The notes: generated by a model not told the origin, from the letters alone. A stretch of DNA of 10,514 nt from an uncultured Treponema sp. (GCA_937915735.1 CALGGS010000166.1:1-10514); one strand, 5' to 3'. Shown: positions 1 to 7,152, numbered from the stretch's first letter. A program made the numbers and translations.

Positions 1-1
1 A

Positions 2-1135
2 GACGAACTGAAAAAAATCTATACGGCTCGGAAAGAGAAATTACTTGCTTACATGGCTGAGCATGGCATTACGGCGGCGGTCTTTGAGGACTGTGAGGAG
101 CGGCGGAATCCGGCGGTGCGCTATTTTACAGGCCACCCTACGGACGCGCTTTTTATCATCGCTTCAAACGGAAAGTGCGCCCTTGTGCCCTGGGATGAAA
201 ATCTTGCGAAGGAACGCTCGGTGGATGTTCAGATTCTTCCATATAATAAATATGAGCGGCGGAACACGCGGGCGGTCAAGGAAGTGCTCAAATCTTTCAA
301 AATCAAGGGAAACCGCCTCAAGGTTGAGATTCCTCCCTGCACGCCTTACCCCCTTTTCCTTCAATATGTTGACGCCCTTGACGGCTGGGATGTCCTTTGC
401 CGTGAGCACTCAACCCATGATTTTGTCGTGGACATGCGTTCGACAAAAGATGAATACGAAATTGAATGTACCCGCGAGGCTTGCCGTGTCGGCGACTGGA
501 TTATTTCAGAAATCGAGCGGGGAATCCGGGAAAACTGGCTCCAGAAAGAAAGCGATGTCGCTCTTTTGATTGAGTCGGAGCTTAGAAAATGCGGCTGCGA
601 GAGAACTGGCTTTGACACTCTGGCGGCTGGTCCTAGCCGAAGTTTCGCCATTCACGCATTTCCAGGTTACACGAACGCCCCCTGGCCGGCACAAGGTCTT
701 TCAATCCTTGACTTCGGCGTGGTTTACGAAGGCTACACCAGCGACACCACTCTCACTGTGGCAAAAGGGCCTCTCTCCCAAAAGCAGGAAGAGCTACTCT
801 CCCTTGTGGAAAAGGCGGCTGAACAGGCCTTGCCGCTTTACAAGGCTGGCTCGCCGATAAAAAAAGCCGCCGAAGCCGCTGATTTGGTCTTTTCTAAGGC
901 CAAGAGAGTCATGCCCCACACGCTGGGCCACGGAATCGGGCTTGAAATCCACGAATTCCCGCGGGTGTCGCCCAAACAGGCCGATGATGTGCTTTTTAAG
1001 GCCGGCATGATTGTCACCCTGGAACCAGGTCTCTACGACCCGGAACTGGGCGGCGTCCGTCTTGAAAACGATGTGCTGATTACCGAGAGTGGCAACGAGG
1101 TCATCACCCATTCAAAGATTATCAGGATTCCGTAA
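2..1135 (+). CDS. M24 family metallopeptidase (Xaa-Pro aminopeptidase/dipeptidase type), 5' partial
   Basis: A cytoplasmic peptidase of the creatinase/aminopeptidase P fold that probably removes residues next to proline from short peptides. Residue numbers count from the Met codon at 53. The five expected metal ligands are present: D220 (LDFG), D231 (SDTT), H293 (GHGIG), E324 (LEPG) and E338 (RLEND). H201 and H300 sit where active-site histidines are usually found. Residues 1 to about 125 form the creatinase-like N-terminal domain. The frame is open from base 2 through 17 codons before Met53. Those codons read as the start of the first helix (KKIYTARKEKLLAYMAEHGI), and no good ribosome site precedes position 53, so the true start probably lies left of the window. 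The gene looks richer in GC than the rest of the window. Exact specificity (aminopeptidase or dipeptidase) cannot be read from sequence. Family is certain; substrate is inferred. Confidence 0.93.
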   Translation, partial: DELKKIYTARKEKLLAYMAEHGITAAVFEDCEERRNPAVRYFTGHPTDALFIIASNGKCALVPWDENLAKERSVDVQILPYNKYERRNTRAVKEVLKSFKIKGNRLKVEIPPCTPYPLFLQYVDALDGWDVLCREHSTHDFVVDMRSTKDEYEIECTREACRVGDWIISEIERGIRENWLQKESDVALLIESELRKCGCERTGFDTLAAGPSRSFAIHAFPGYTNAPWPAQGLSILDFGVVYEGYTSDTTLTVAKGPLSQKQEELLSLVEKAAEQALPLYKAGSPIKKAAEAADLVFSKAKRVMPHTLGHGIGLEIHEFPRVSPKQADDVLFKAGMIVTLEPGLYDPELGGVRLENDVLITESGNEVITHSKIIRIP

Positions 1136-1200
1136 AATCTTCCATATTTTTTTGATTTATGATAACATCTCCGAAATCAAATTCAAGATTAGAAAAGTAT

Positions 1201-1231
1201 TTAACAATCTCTGTAACTATGAGCCTATAAG
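1201..1231 (+). promoter_or_regulatory. Candidate promoter for the foldase-nusB-purE operon
   Basis: The 128-base gap before the foldase gene holds a TTAACA box (1201-1206) and a TATAAG box (1226-1231), each one base from the sigma-70 consensus. The 19-base spacer is longer than ideal. Transcription would start near 1238, giving a leader of about 26 bases that contains the AGAGGA ribosome site. I see no better pair in the gap, but AT-rich sequence gives such matches by chance. Confidence 0.32.
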
Positions 1232-1248
1232 ATTGTTCTTACCTTGTT

Positions 1249-1254
1249 AGAGGA
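1249..1254 (+). promoter_or_regulatory. Ribosome binding site of the SurA-like foldase gene
   Basis: AGAGGA lies 9 bases before the ATG at 1264. Together with the signal peptide that starts at this Met, it fixes the start codon. Confidence 0.7.
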
Positions 1255-1263
1255 AAAATTTAT

Positions 1264-2340
1264 ATGAAAAAAATAATTCTTGCCGCAACACTTGCACTTT
1301 CTTTCGTTTTTGGGGCCGCTGCTCAGTCTGACATGCAGCCTCTCGCTGTAGTCAAGCTCAACAAAACTGAGACGATCACGCTCAAACAACTCAAAAACCG
1401 GGTCGAAACCTATCAAAAACAGAACAATGCCGCCAATTTCACGGTAGACCAGAAAAAAGAAATTCTGGATGCCATGATTGACGAAAAGCTTGTCGTTCAG
1501 GCAGCACAAAAGGCCGGAATGAACATCACCGACACTCAGGTAAACCAGTATTTTCTGCAGAACATCAGCATGCAGGTTGGCCGTTCTGTTACAGAAGCCG
1601 AATTCTCAGAAATCGTAAAAAAACAGACAGGCAAATCTCTTGATGACTTTATGAAGGAACAGGTTGGGCTTAATGTCGCTGACTACAAGGCATATCTTAA
1701 AAATCAGTTGCTCGCCCAGCAGTATGTTATGCAGCAAAAGCAGGGTGAATTACAGAAAATCGCCGCAACAGATGAAGAAATCCGCAAATTCTACGACTTG
1801 AACAAGGCATCTTTCGTTCAGAATGACATGCTAAAGCTTTTCCTTGTTGTAGTTCCAAAGGGAGGCAATCCGGAAGGAGCAAAAATCAAGGCAGAAGCAC
1901 TCTTAAACGGAGTTAAAAACAAAACCCTTTCTCTCGACAAAATTAAGTCGGACAGCGGAAAAGACTATCAGGGCGGAGATTTATTCATTCAGAAAACGGC
2001 GCAGCATGCCCAGCAGCTTGGAGTTTCTTACAATGATTTGCTAGAGCTTTTCACACGAGATGTAAACTATCTTTCAACTCTCACAGAAACTGACACTGAC
2101 TATCAGTTCTATTCAGTTCGTCAAAAGTACAACGCAAAAATGCTTGCAATCTCTGATTTAGTCCAGCCGGAAACAACGACAACGGTTTACGACTACATCA
2201 AGGCAAACCTTACAAATCAGAAGCAGAGCTCAGCACTTCTTGAAGCAGTTCAGGAAATAACAAAAAGCTTAAGAACTCCGAGCAACTTTGAGTACAAGCA
2301 AAAAGAAGAAAAACTCAAAAAATTACTCGACTGGAAATAA
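1264..2340 (+). CDS. SurA-like periplasmic chaperone / parvulin-type peptidyl-prolyl isomerase
   Basis: A secreted folding factor that probably escorts unfolded outer-membrane proteins through the periplasm. Residues 1-20 are a classic signal peptide (MKKIILAATLALSFVFGAAA) with likely cleavage after AAA, before QSD. There is no lipobox cysteine, so it should be soluble. Residues about 25-165 match the SurA N-terminal chaperone region: a helix-rich stretch with ILDAMIDEKLVVQAAQKAGM, followed by a predicted long helix rich in Gln and Lys. Residues about 185-290 resemble a degenerate parvulin domain, with DSGKDYQGGDL recalling the parvulin GGDLG segment, but the usual histidines and the G-HIIKV end are not clear. 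Isomerase activity is therefore doubtful. It is the first gene of a likely four-gene block, and the third gene is a plausible cargo. T. pallidum has, as I recall, a similar protein (Tpn39b) beside nusB. Confidence 0.8.
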   Translation: MKKIILAATLALSFVFGAAAQSDMQPLAVVKLNKTETITLKQLKNRVETYQKQNNAANFTVDQKKEILDAMIDEKLVVQAAQKAGMNITDTQVNQYFLQNISMQVGRSVTEAEFSEIVKKQTGKSLDDFMKEQVGLNVADYKAYLKNQLLAQQYVMQQKQGELQKIAATDEEIRKFYDLNKASFVQNDMLKLFLVVVPKGGNPEGAKIKAEALLNGVKNKTLSLDKIKSDSGKDYQGGDLFIQKTAQHAQQLGVSYNDLLELFTRDVNYLSTLTETDTDYQFYSVRQKYNAKMLAISDLVQPETTTTVYDYIKANLTNQKQSSALLEAVQEITKSLRTPSNFEYKQKEEKLKKLLDWK

Positions 2341-2342
2341 TT

Positions 2343-2741
2343 ATGTCACGAAGAAAATCAAGAATCATTGCATTCCAAGGGCTTTACTCTTGGGATGTCG
2401 GCGGAATGAGCAAAGAAGATATTCTCAAATTTGACTGGCTTGACTCAGAACTTGACGAGGCAGACACTGCATTTTCAAGGATGTTAATCGCTGGAACGAT
2501 TGAGAATGTCGCAAAAATTGACGAAACAATAAAGGCTCACCTTACGAACTGGGATTTTAAGCGCGTAAACAAGGTTTCAATTGCAATTTTGAGAATGAGC
2601 GTTTATTCACTTCTTTTCACGAAAGATATTGACTCATCCATCGTAATTGACGAGGCGATTGACATTGCAAAAAATTACGGTCCTGATGATTCATACAAAT
2701 TCATAAACGCAATTCTCGACAATATCAGAAAATCAGCGTAA
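2343..2741 (+). CDS. nusB: Transcription antitermination factor NusB
   Basis: An RNA-binding factor that, with NusE (ribosomal protein S10), assembles on boxA RNA and supports antitermination, mainly in rRNA operons. The 132-residue length is normal for the family. The N terminus is Arg-rich (SRRKSRIIAFQGLYSWD), as in the RNA-binding helix of NusB. The second half carries the family's best-conserved blocks: VNKVSIAILRMSVYSLLF (about 75-92), VIDEAIDIAKNYG (101-113) and KFINAILDNI (119-128). The ATG lies 2 bases after the foldase stop. Only a weak GGAA (2333-2336), 6 bases before the start, serves as a ribosome site, so translation is probably coupled to the upstream gene. The link to a foldase gene looks positional rather than functional. 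Identity is firm. Confidence 0.95.
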   Translation: MSRRKSRIIAFQGLYSWDVGGMSKEDILKFDWLDSELDEADTAFSRMLIAGTIENVAKIDETIKAHLTNWDFKRVNKVSIAILRMSVYSLLFTKDIDSSIVIDEAIDIAKNYGPDDSYKFINAILDNIRKSA

Positions 2742-2760
2742 AAATTAAATCATCTTTCCT

Positions 2761-4428
2761 ATGAAACGAATTTTAGGCACAACAATATTTCTTTTTTCGG
2801 CACTCACAGCTTTTGCTCAAAGCAGTGCTTCTAACGGCACAGAGGGGCAAGTCGAAGAAATTGAGCTGCCGGATGTTACTACAGTCGTAAACGGAAAGGC
2901 TTTTACGGCAGGAAAAGATTCTGTTCCCGACTATACGGAAATTTTGCCGGAAAACTCAAGCCCAAAAATCCAGCTTCCAGAAATGGAAGGTGTCAAAACT
3001 CCAAAAAATCTGCCGGAAAAAAAAGCGGCCTCTTCACAAAAAGAAAAAGATATTTACGCTAACGGAGAGCTTGGTGCGGGCTACCCCTTTTATTTTAAGG
3101 GCGACTTTTCGATTTACAGGGCATCCGGCTCTTCTCCATTTGAAATTGATTTTTCTCACGAAAGCGCAGAAGGATTTGCCCGTGAGAAGGCAGACGAAGG
3201 CTTTTTTGAGAGAAAAAGCAGCGTAAAGGGCAAAAAATCGCTTTATTCAGACTACGGAAAACACAGAATTCAAGCTGAATACAAGATGAGCGATGACGGA
3301 TTGCAGCTAAAATCTGACTCATATTCTGACATCGTAAAGCACACAATCTGGGCGGACGCAGGAAGCGACTGGGAAAGTGACAACGGTTTTCTCTTTTCTT
3401 ACGGAGCAGACGGTGCCTGGTTCAACAGATACGGCGAAGTAATGAAGGATAGCGCAAAGGCAGGCAATTTTTTAGATTCAACTAAAATTCTTGATTTAAA
3501 TCCTTATTTCGGAGCCGGCTGGAACAACGAAAGCCTTAAGTTCATGCTCACAGGCTTTTACACCCTTCAGGCAAATCTCGGAGGGAAAGACAATCTCTCC
3601 GAAGCCAAAGATTCTTCTTCTGGCGAAAGAACGCACAGAGGGCAGTTCAAGCTTGATTTCTCCTGGAAAAACGATTTTCTTACTTTGGGAGCAGACGGCT
3701 CGCTTATAATCGGGAACGCAATCGGAGACAAGGCAGCCCTTCCGGCCTTCACAGGAATGGTTGATTTTTCTTCTGACTTTTTGACAATTGAGGCCAGAGG
3801 GGGACTTTCTTCTTATCAGGAAAAGCTTAGGAATCTTGAAAATCTTTACAATTTTTCGGTTTCCCCCGCTCTTCCGTCAGAAACAAGCGATTGGTTTGGA
3901 AAATTAAATGTCACAGTTCCTATAAGCGAAACCTTTAGTACAAAGGGAAAAGCTGAGTTTAAAAAGACGGCATTTGAAAATGGTATTTGGCAGGCAGTTT
4001 ACGCCAATAAAAATGAAATTCAGTCAGGTCTTTACATTATTTCTCCAGGCGAAAGAACAGAATTAAATACAAGCCTTGGCTTTTATGCAGATTTTTCCCC
4101 CTTTAAGGCAGAAATAAATTGGGCTTCATTCTGGCTCGATGTTCCGGTTCTCGAAGACGAACAGAAAATAGCTCTTTCTTTTGAATATCAGAGTCTTGAT
4201 GCAAAATGGAACGCAGGAGCTAAGACAGAAGTCGCATTTGGAGAAGATGCCGATCTCTGTCCGAACATTTCCGGATTTCTTTCTGTCAGGCTGGCTCCTT
4301 CTTTGAGTCTTGCTTTTGAAGTTAATGATATAATAAAATTGAGTCACGGAACTTCAAGAAAATACGCTCATTCAGACTTCATCACGACGAGCGGAAACGC
4401 GGTTTTGTTGGCGAAGTTTCAGTTTTAA
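2761..4428 (+). CDS. Putative outer-membrane beta-barrel protein, function unknown
   Basis: I do not recognise a named family. Residues 1-19 are a signal peptide (MKRILGTTIFLFSALTAFA), cleaved before QSS. Residues about 25-95 form a low-complexity, Pro/Glu/Lys-rich segment with repeated LP motifs (ELPDV, ILPEN, QLPEM, NLPEK), probably an extended periplasmic arm. From about residue 98 to the end, short stretches of alternating polar and hydrophobic or aromatic residues, such as FKLDFSWKNDFLTLGADGSL, look like amphipathic beta strands. The last residues (VLLAKFQF) end in Phe, the usual C-terminal signal for barrel insertion by BamA. No plug domain of TonB-dependent receptors is apparent. The gene begins 19 bases after nusB and has no recognisable Shine-Dalgarno, but the signal peptide supports this start. 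Location is a fair inference; role (porin, adhesin or transporter) is open. Confidence 0.72.
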   Translation: MKRILGTTIFLFSALTAFAQSSASNGTEGQVEEIELPDVTTVVNGKAFTAGKDSVPDYTEILPENSSPKIQLPEMEGVKTPKNLPEKKAASSQKEKDIYANGELGAGYPFYFKGDFSIYRASGSSPFEIDFSHESAEGFAREKADEGFFERKSSVKGKKSLYSDYGKHRIQAEYKMSDDGLQLKSDSYSDIVKHTIWADAGSDWESDNGFLFSYGADGAWFNRYGEVMKDSAKAGNFLDSTKILDLNPYFGAGWNNESLKFMLTGFYTLQANLGGKDNLSEAKDSSSGERTHRGQFKLDFSWKNDFLTLGADGSLIIGNAIGDKAALPAFTGMVDFSSDFLTIEARGGLSSYQEKLRNLENLYNFSVSPALPSETSDWFGKLNVTVPISETFSTKGKAEFKKTAFENGIWQAVYANKNEIQSGLYIISPGERTELNTSLGFYADFSPFKAEINWASFWLDVPVLEDEQKIALSFEYQSLDAKWNAGAKTEVAFGEDADLCPNISGFLSVRLAPSLSLAFEVNDIIKLSHGTSRKYAHSDFITTSGNAVLLAKFQF

Positions 4429-4431
4429 TAC

Positions 4432-4437
4432 GGAGGA
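4432..4437 (+). promoter_or_regulatory. Strong ribosome binding site of purE
   Basis: GGAGGA lies 4 bases before the ATG at 4442, inside the 13-base gap after the barrel gene. It is the strongest ribosome site on the plus strand of the window, and it suggests purE is translated independently of the poorly initiated gene before it. Confidence 0.75.
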
Positions 4438-4441
4438 AAAT

Positions 4442-4939
4442 ATGAAAGTTGCAATTTTTTTTGGGTCAAAATCTGACACAGAGACAATGAAAAAGGCTGC
4501 CGATGTTCTTAAAGAATACGGCGTTGACTACAAGGCCTATATTTTGTCCGCACACAGGGCTTCTGCTCTTCTTCACGAGACAATCAAAAAGGTAGAAGAG
4601 GACGGATGTGAAGTGATTATTGCGGGAGCGGGACTTGCAGCAGCCCTTCCAGGCGTTATTGCGGGAGCCACGACACTTCCAGTCATCGGAGTTCCGCTTG
4701 AATGTGTAACGCCGGGAAAATCAAACGGGCTTGGAGGAGTTGACGCCCTTCTTTCTATCGTTCAGATGCCTCCGCAGATTCCAGTCGCAACGGTCGGAAT
4801 CAACAGCGCAAAAAACGCGGCTTATCTTGCGATTGAAATTCTGTCAATAAAATATCCTGAGTTAAAAGAAAAGCTTGCTGCCTTCCGCAAAAAGCTTGCA
4901 GAAGACGCAGCAAAAACAGGTCTTGATGTAGAGCTGTAA
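4442..4939 (+). CDS. purE: PurE, 5-(carboxyamino)imidazole ribonucleotide mutase (class I type)
   Basis: A cytoplasmic enzyme of de novo purine synthesis that forms carboxyaminoimidazole ribonucleotide (CAIR). The 165-residue length fits. Visible motifs are GSKSD (8-12), the nucleotide-binding loop; SAHR (36-39), with the catalytic His38; LPVIGVP (79-85); and DALLSIVQMP (101-110). The last two are typical of class I enzymes, which use N5-CAIR made by PurK. T. denticola PurE is known as a class II (CO2-using) enzyme with a different sequence there. One oddity is AAALPG (66-71) where E. coli has AAHLPG, so the second conserved His is Ala68. I recall the same change in Bacteroidetes PurE, so it need not mean loss of activity. 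No purK or other pur gene is in view. It is the last gene of the plus-strand block. Confidence 0.93.
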   Translation: MKVAIFFGSKSDTETMKKAADVLKEYGVDYKAYILSAHRASALLHETIKKVEEDGCEVIIAGAGLAAALPGVIAGATTLPVIGVPLECVTPGKSNGLGGVDALLSIVQMPPQIPVATVGINSAKNAAYLAIEILSIKYPELKEKLAAFRKKLAEDAAKTGLDVEL

Positions 4940-4951
4940 AAAGCCTGACTG

Positions 4952-6193
4952 TTATGGTTCTATAAATAGAGCGCACAAGGTTTCTGCATCCGCAATTATG
5001 TTCCGAACATAGCAATATTCATTCGGCTGGTGACAGACTTCGTCCATCGTTGACCAAATCGCCGCATTGTAGCCACAACAGCGGAGCTCGGCTCCAACCG
5101 TTCCGCCGCCAATTCCGATTGGCCGCGCCTCAAATCCATGAGCTTTTCTGATTGCGTCCTTTAGCTTTTGAACGACAGGAGCGGTCACTGGAGTCGCCGG
5201 TGACTGCTGAGCCTGAAGCTCAGACACTTCAATCTTGACTCCGTATTTTTCTTCGACTTCAAAAACCCGCTTTTTAACCTCAGACCTCACCATATCCAAA
5301 GAATAGCGCGGCAAAATCCTGCAATCCATATAAAAAACATCATCTCCAGGAATAATGTTCACAGTCTCGACATTTGACTCACGCTTTGTCGGCTGAAAAG
5401 TCGAATAATTCGGAGAAAATAAATCATCTTTTTCGTTAAAGAAATTTTCCAAATCATTAAGGCGAAGGGCAAGATCACAGCCAGCAAGATGAGCATTTTT
5501 TCCCTTGTCGGGCATAGAGCCATGGGACTGCTCACCGATTGTATGAAGACAAAGCCAAAGGATATTTTTTTCGGCGACTTCGATTGTCTCGCCTTTTTTG
5601 TCTCCACCATCAGGAATCAAAATCAAGTCATTTTTATCGAAAATTTCAGAATGGTTTCGCAAAAGATATTTAATTCCATATTCAGAGCCAAATTCTTCAT
5701 CTGCCATAAAAAGCAGTTTTACCGTATGCTCAGGAACAATATTGTTTTTTAAAAGAGAAAGAGCGGCAAAAACGCCAGAAACAAGTCCCTGCTGATTGTC
5801 TTCAACACCCCGGCCAATCAGTTTGTCAGACTCTTCTTCATACTGAACGAAAAAAGGGTCACTTTTCCATAATTTTAAATCTCCCGGAGGAACGACATCC
5901 ATGTGAGCCATTACCCAGATTGAATAATCATCTTTTTTTCCAGGAATCGTAAGAACTAAATTAGGCCTTAGTCCAGAAGGAACTCGCTTATCAGCAGCAT
6001 CATAGTGCTTCATCTGATTTTTTGAAAATCCCGCAGCCAAAAGCCATTTTTCGAGCGCAGCACATTTTTTGCTTTCACCTTCTCCACCGCTTTCCGGCGC
6101 AATCGCAGGAATAGAAGATAAAACTCGCTCCAAATTTATCATTTCGGGTCGCAAAAGATTAAGGGTCTTTTTTAGATTTTCAAAAGCTTTCAT
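4952..6193 (-). CDS. M20 family metallopeptidase / metallohydrolase
   Basis: A di-zinc peptidase or deacylase of the ArgE/DapE/PepT/carboxypeptidase G2 superfamily, with no signal peptide and so probably cytoplasmic. The metal-site residues are intact: H97 (MAHMD), D132 (VEDN, bridging), E166 as general base and E167 as ligand (ADEE), D195 (IPDGG) and H388 (CHQPN). H224 (SHGSMP) is in the lid domain, where the family usually supplies an active-site His to the partner subunit of the dimer. The full length of 413 residues is normal. The ATG at 6193-6191 is preceded by AGGAAA (6207-6202) with an 8-base spacer. The gene ends 12 bases from the convergent purE end, and I see no hairpin terminator between them. 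A dipeptidase role would fit the two other peptidases nearby, but ArgE- or DapE-like activity cannot be excluded. Confidence 0.9.
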   Translation of the reverse strand: MKAFENLKKTLNLLRPEMINLERVLSSIPAIAPESGGEGESKKCAALEKWLLAAGFSKNQMKHYDAADKRVPSGLRPNLVLTIPGKKDDYSIWVMAHMDVVPPGDLKLWKSDPFFVQYEEESDKLIGRGVEDNQQGLVSGVFAALSLLKNNIVPEHTVKLLFMADEEFGSEYGIKYLLRNHSEIFDKNDLILIPDGGDKKGETIEVAEKNILWLCLHTIGEQSHGSMPDKGKNAHLAGCDLALRLNDLENFFNEKDDLFSPNYSTFQPTKRESNVETVNIIPGDDVFYMDCRILPRYSLDMVRSEVKKRVFEVEEKYGVKIEVSELQAQQSPATPVTAPVVQKLKDAIRKAHGFEARPIGIGGGTVGAELRCCGYNAAIWSTMDEVCHQPNEYCYVRNIIADAETLCALFIEP

Positions 6194-6217
6194 TTTTTTA
6201 ATTTCCTAATTCTATCA

Positions 6218-6254
6218 AAAAAAATACCACAGACCGTGAATTTTCAGCCTGTGG
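6218..6254 (-). terminator. Rho-independent terminator after the SDR gene
   Basis: Read on the minus strand, CCACAG (6254-6249) pairs with CTGTGG (6232-6227). Between them TGAA and TTCA (6246-6237) form an inner stem, and TATTTTTTTT follows directly. It lies about 24 bases after the reductase stop and ends about 25 bases before the M20 start. It should mostly stop transcription of the reductase and leave the M20 gene dependent on its own promoter or on read-through. Confidence 0.75.
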
Positions 6255-6277
6255 CTAGATTTGTTAAATTTTATTGC

Positions 6278-7051
6278 TTACATGCAAGTGTATCCACCGT
6301 CAACAGGAAGATTTACACCTGTAACATAAGTAGAAGCCGGGCTTGCAAGGAAGATTGCCGTTGAGTCAAGCTCGCCTTCGTTTCCGTAGCGCTCCATTGG
6401 AATCATTGTTTTTGCGTTCTGCTGGAAGAAGTCCGAATCCAAAGTCTCTTTTGTGAGCGGTGTGTAGAAATATCCAGGACAGATAGAATTTACCGTGATG
6501 TTGTATTTTCCCCATTCAGCCGCAAGAGCACGAGTAAGGTTTACAACACCGCCCTTTGCCGCATGGTAAGGAGCACTGCCCGCGATTTTGTTTCCGACAA
6601 GACCGTACATTGAAGCGATGTTGATGACTCGTCCGTATTTTGCAGGAATCATTGCCTTTTTAGCGATAGCACGGGCAACCCTGAAGGTTCCGAAAAGGTC
6701 AACATTCATTTCGCCACTGAACTGCTCGTCCGTGATGTCTTCTGCAGGAGCAACCGCGCCAGTTCCGGCATTGTTGATAACGATGTCGATTCTGCCGAAT
6801 TTTGCAAGAACCTCGTCAACTGCGGCATTCACTTTGTCAGTATCAGTAATATCGCACTGAACTGCAAGAGTTTCGACTTTATAAGTGTCTGAAATTTCTT
6901 TCGCAACAGCGTCAATCATATCTTTACGGCGAGCGATTGCTACGATTTTTGCCCCCTGATTCGCAAGAGCCTTTGCCATTTGAACACCAAGTCCTGTTGA
7001 ACAACCTGTAACAACAGCGACCTGACCAGTTAAATCAAAATAATTTTTCAA
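6278..7051 (-). CDS. Short-chain dehydrogenase/reductase (classical SDR, TTG start)
   Basis: A soluble NAD(P)-dependent oxidoreductase with one Rossmann domain; at 257 residues it is a typical classical SDR. Seen in order: TGCSTGLG (15-22), the glycine-rich cofactor loop; D67 in CDITD; NNAG (93-96); and the catalytic set N116, S147, Y162 and K166 (YHAAK). Arg41 and Arg42 after the second strand suggest NADPH. The N terminus (FDLTGQVAVVTG) resembles gluconate 5-dehydrogenase and KduD-type sugar-acid reductases more than FabG, but no substrate can be assigned. The start codon is TTG (7051-7049), placed by a strong GGAGG (7062-7058) with a 6-base spacer; no in-frame ATG fits. A perfect extended -10 lies upstream and an intrinsic terminator follows, so it may be transcribed alone. 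Confidence 0.93.
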   Translation of the reverse strand: MKNYFDLTGQVAVVTGCSTGLGVQMAKALANQGAKIVAIARRKDMIDAVAKEISDTYKVETLAVQCDITDTDKVNAAVDEVLAKFGRIDIVINNAGTGAVAPAEDITDEQFSGEMNVDLFGTFRVARAIAKKAMIPAKYGRVINIASMYGLVGNKIAGSAPYHAAKGGVVNLTRALAAEWGKYNITVNSICPGYFYTPLTKETLDSDFFQQNAKTMIPMERYGNEGELDSTAIFLASPASTYVTGVNLPVDGGYTCM

Positions 7052-7057
7052 AATATG

Positions 7058-7062
7058 CCTCC
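7058..7062 (-). promoter_or_regulatory. Ribosome binding site that fixes a TTG start
   Basis: Minus-strand GGAGG is 6 bases before TTG (7051-7049). The nearest upstream ATG (7068-7066) overlaps neither frame nor spacing needs, so TTG is the supported start of the reductase. Confidence 0.8.
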
Positions 7063-7096
7063 GTACATAATTTTAAAATAAATTTAAGACATTGAT

Positions 7097-7105
7097 ATTA
7101 TAGCA
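7097..7105 (-). promoter_or_regulatory. Extended -10 promoter of the SDR gene
   Basis: On the minus strand TGCTATAAT is a perfect extended -10 (TGnTATAAT). Transcription would begin near 7090, giving a leader of about 39 bases that includes the GGAGG site. No good -35 box is present at 16-18 bases, as is common for extended -10 promoters. A palindrome sits in the -35 position. Confidence 0.6.
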
Positions 7106-7117
7106 CAAGTCATATTT

Positions 7118-7133
7118 GTTAGTCTATGCTAAC
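7118..7133. promoter_or_regulatory. Palindromic candidate operator upstream of the SDR gene
   Basis: GTTAG-TCTATG-CTAAC is an inverted repeat with perfect 5-base arms in a 16-base site. It begins 12 bases upstream of the extended -10, covering the -35 region of the reductase promoter. No T-run follows it on the minus strand, so it is not a terminator for the gene at 7153-7602. The arms loosely recall DtxR-family metal-regulator boxes, but the regulator is unknown. Confidence 0.4.
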
Positions 7134-7152
7134 TTATTTTATTATAATTCGC

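Noticed and set aside
45..569. Open frame of 174 codons on the plus strand overlapping the M24 gene
   Set aside because: It is an out-of-frame shadow: no family motif, an odd Arg/Ser-rich composition, and the other frame carries all M24 ligands.
1124..1153. Weak hairpin AGGATT/AATCTT followed by seven T bases after the M24 gene
   Set aside because: The stem has only six AU-rich pairs with a G-U pair, and five bases separate it from the T-run. It is too weak to call a terminator, though some termination here is possible.
1264..1330. Lipoprotein signal in the foldase, barrel and small secreted proteins
   Set aside because: None has a cysteine at the end of the signal peptide; all fit signal peptidase I cleavage.
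5489..5795. Overlapping plus-strand open frames inside the M20 gene
   Set aside because: They are antisense shadows without ribosome sites or recognisable domains, and the M20 motifs on the minus strand are intact.
6202..6214. TAGAAT (minus strand) as -10 of the M20 gene
   Set aside because: Transcription would start inside or after the AGGAAA ribosome site, and no -35 box is at a usable distance.
7118..7148. GTTAG/CTAAC palindrome followed by TTATTTTATT on the plus strand, read as a terminator
   Set aside because: No plus-strand gene ends nearby, the stem is only five pairs, and on the minus strand no T-run follows. A promoter-linked operator fits better.
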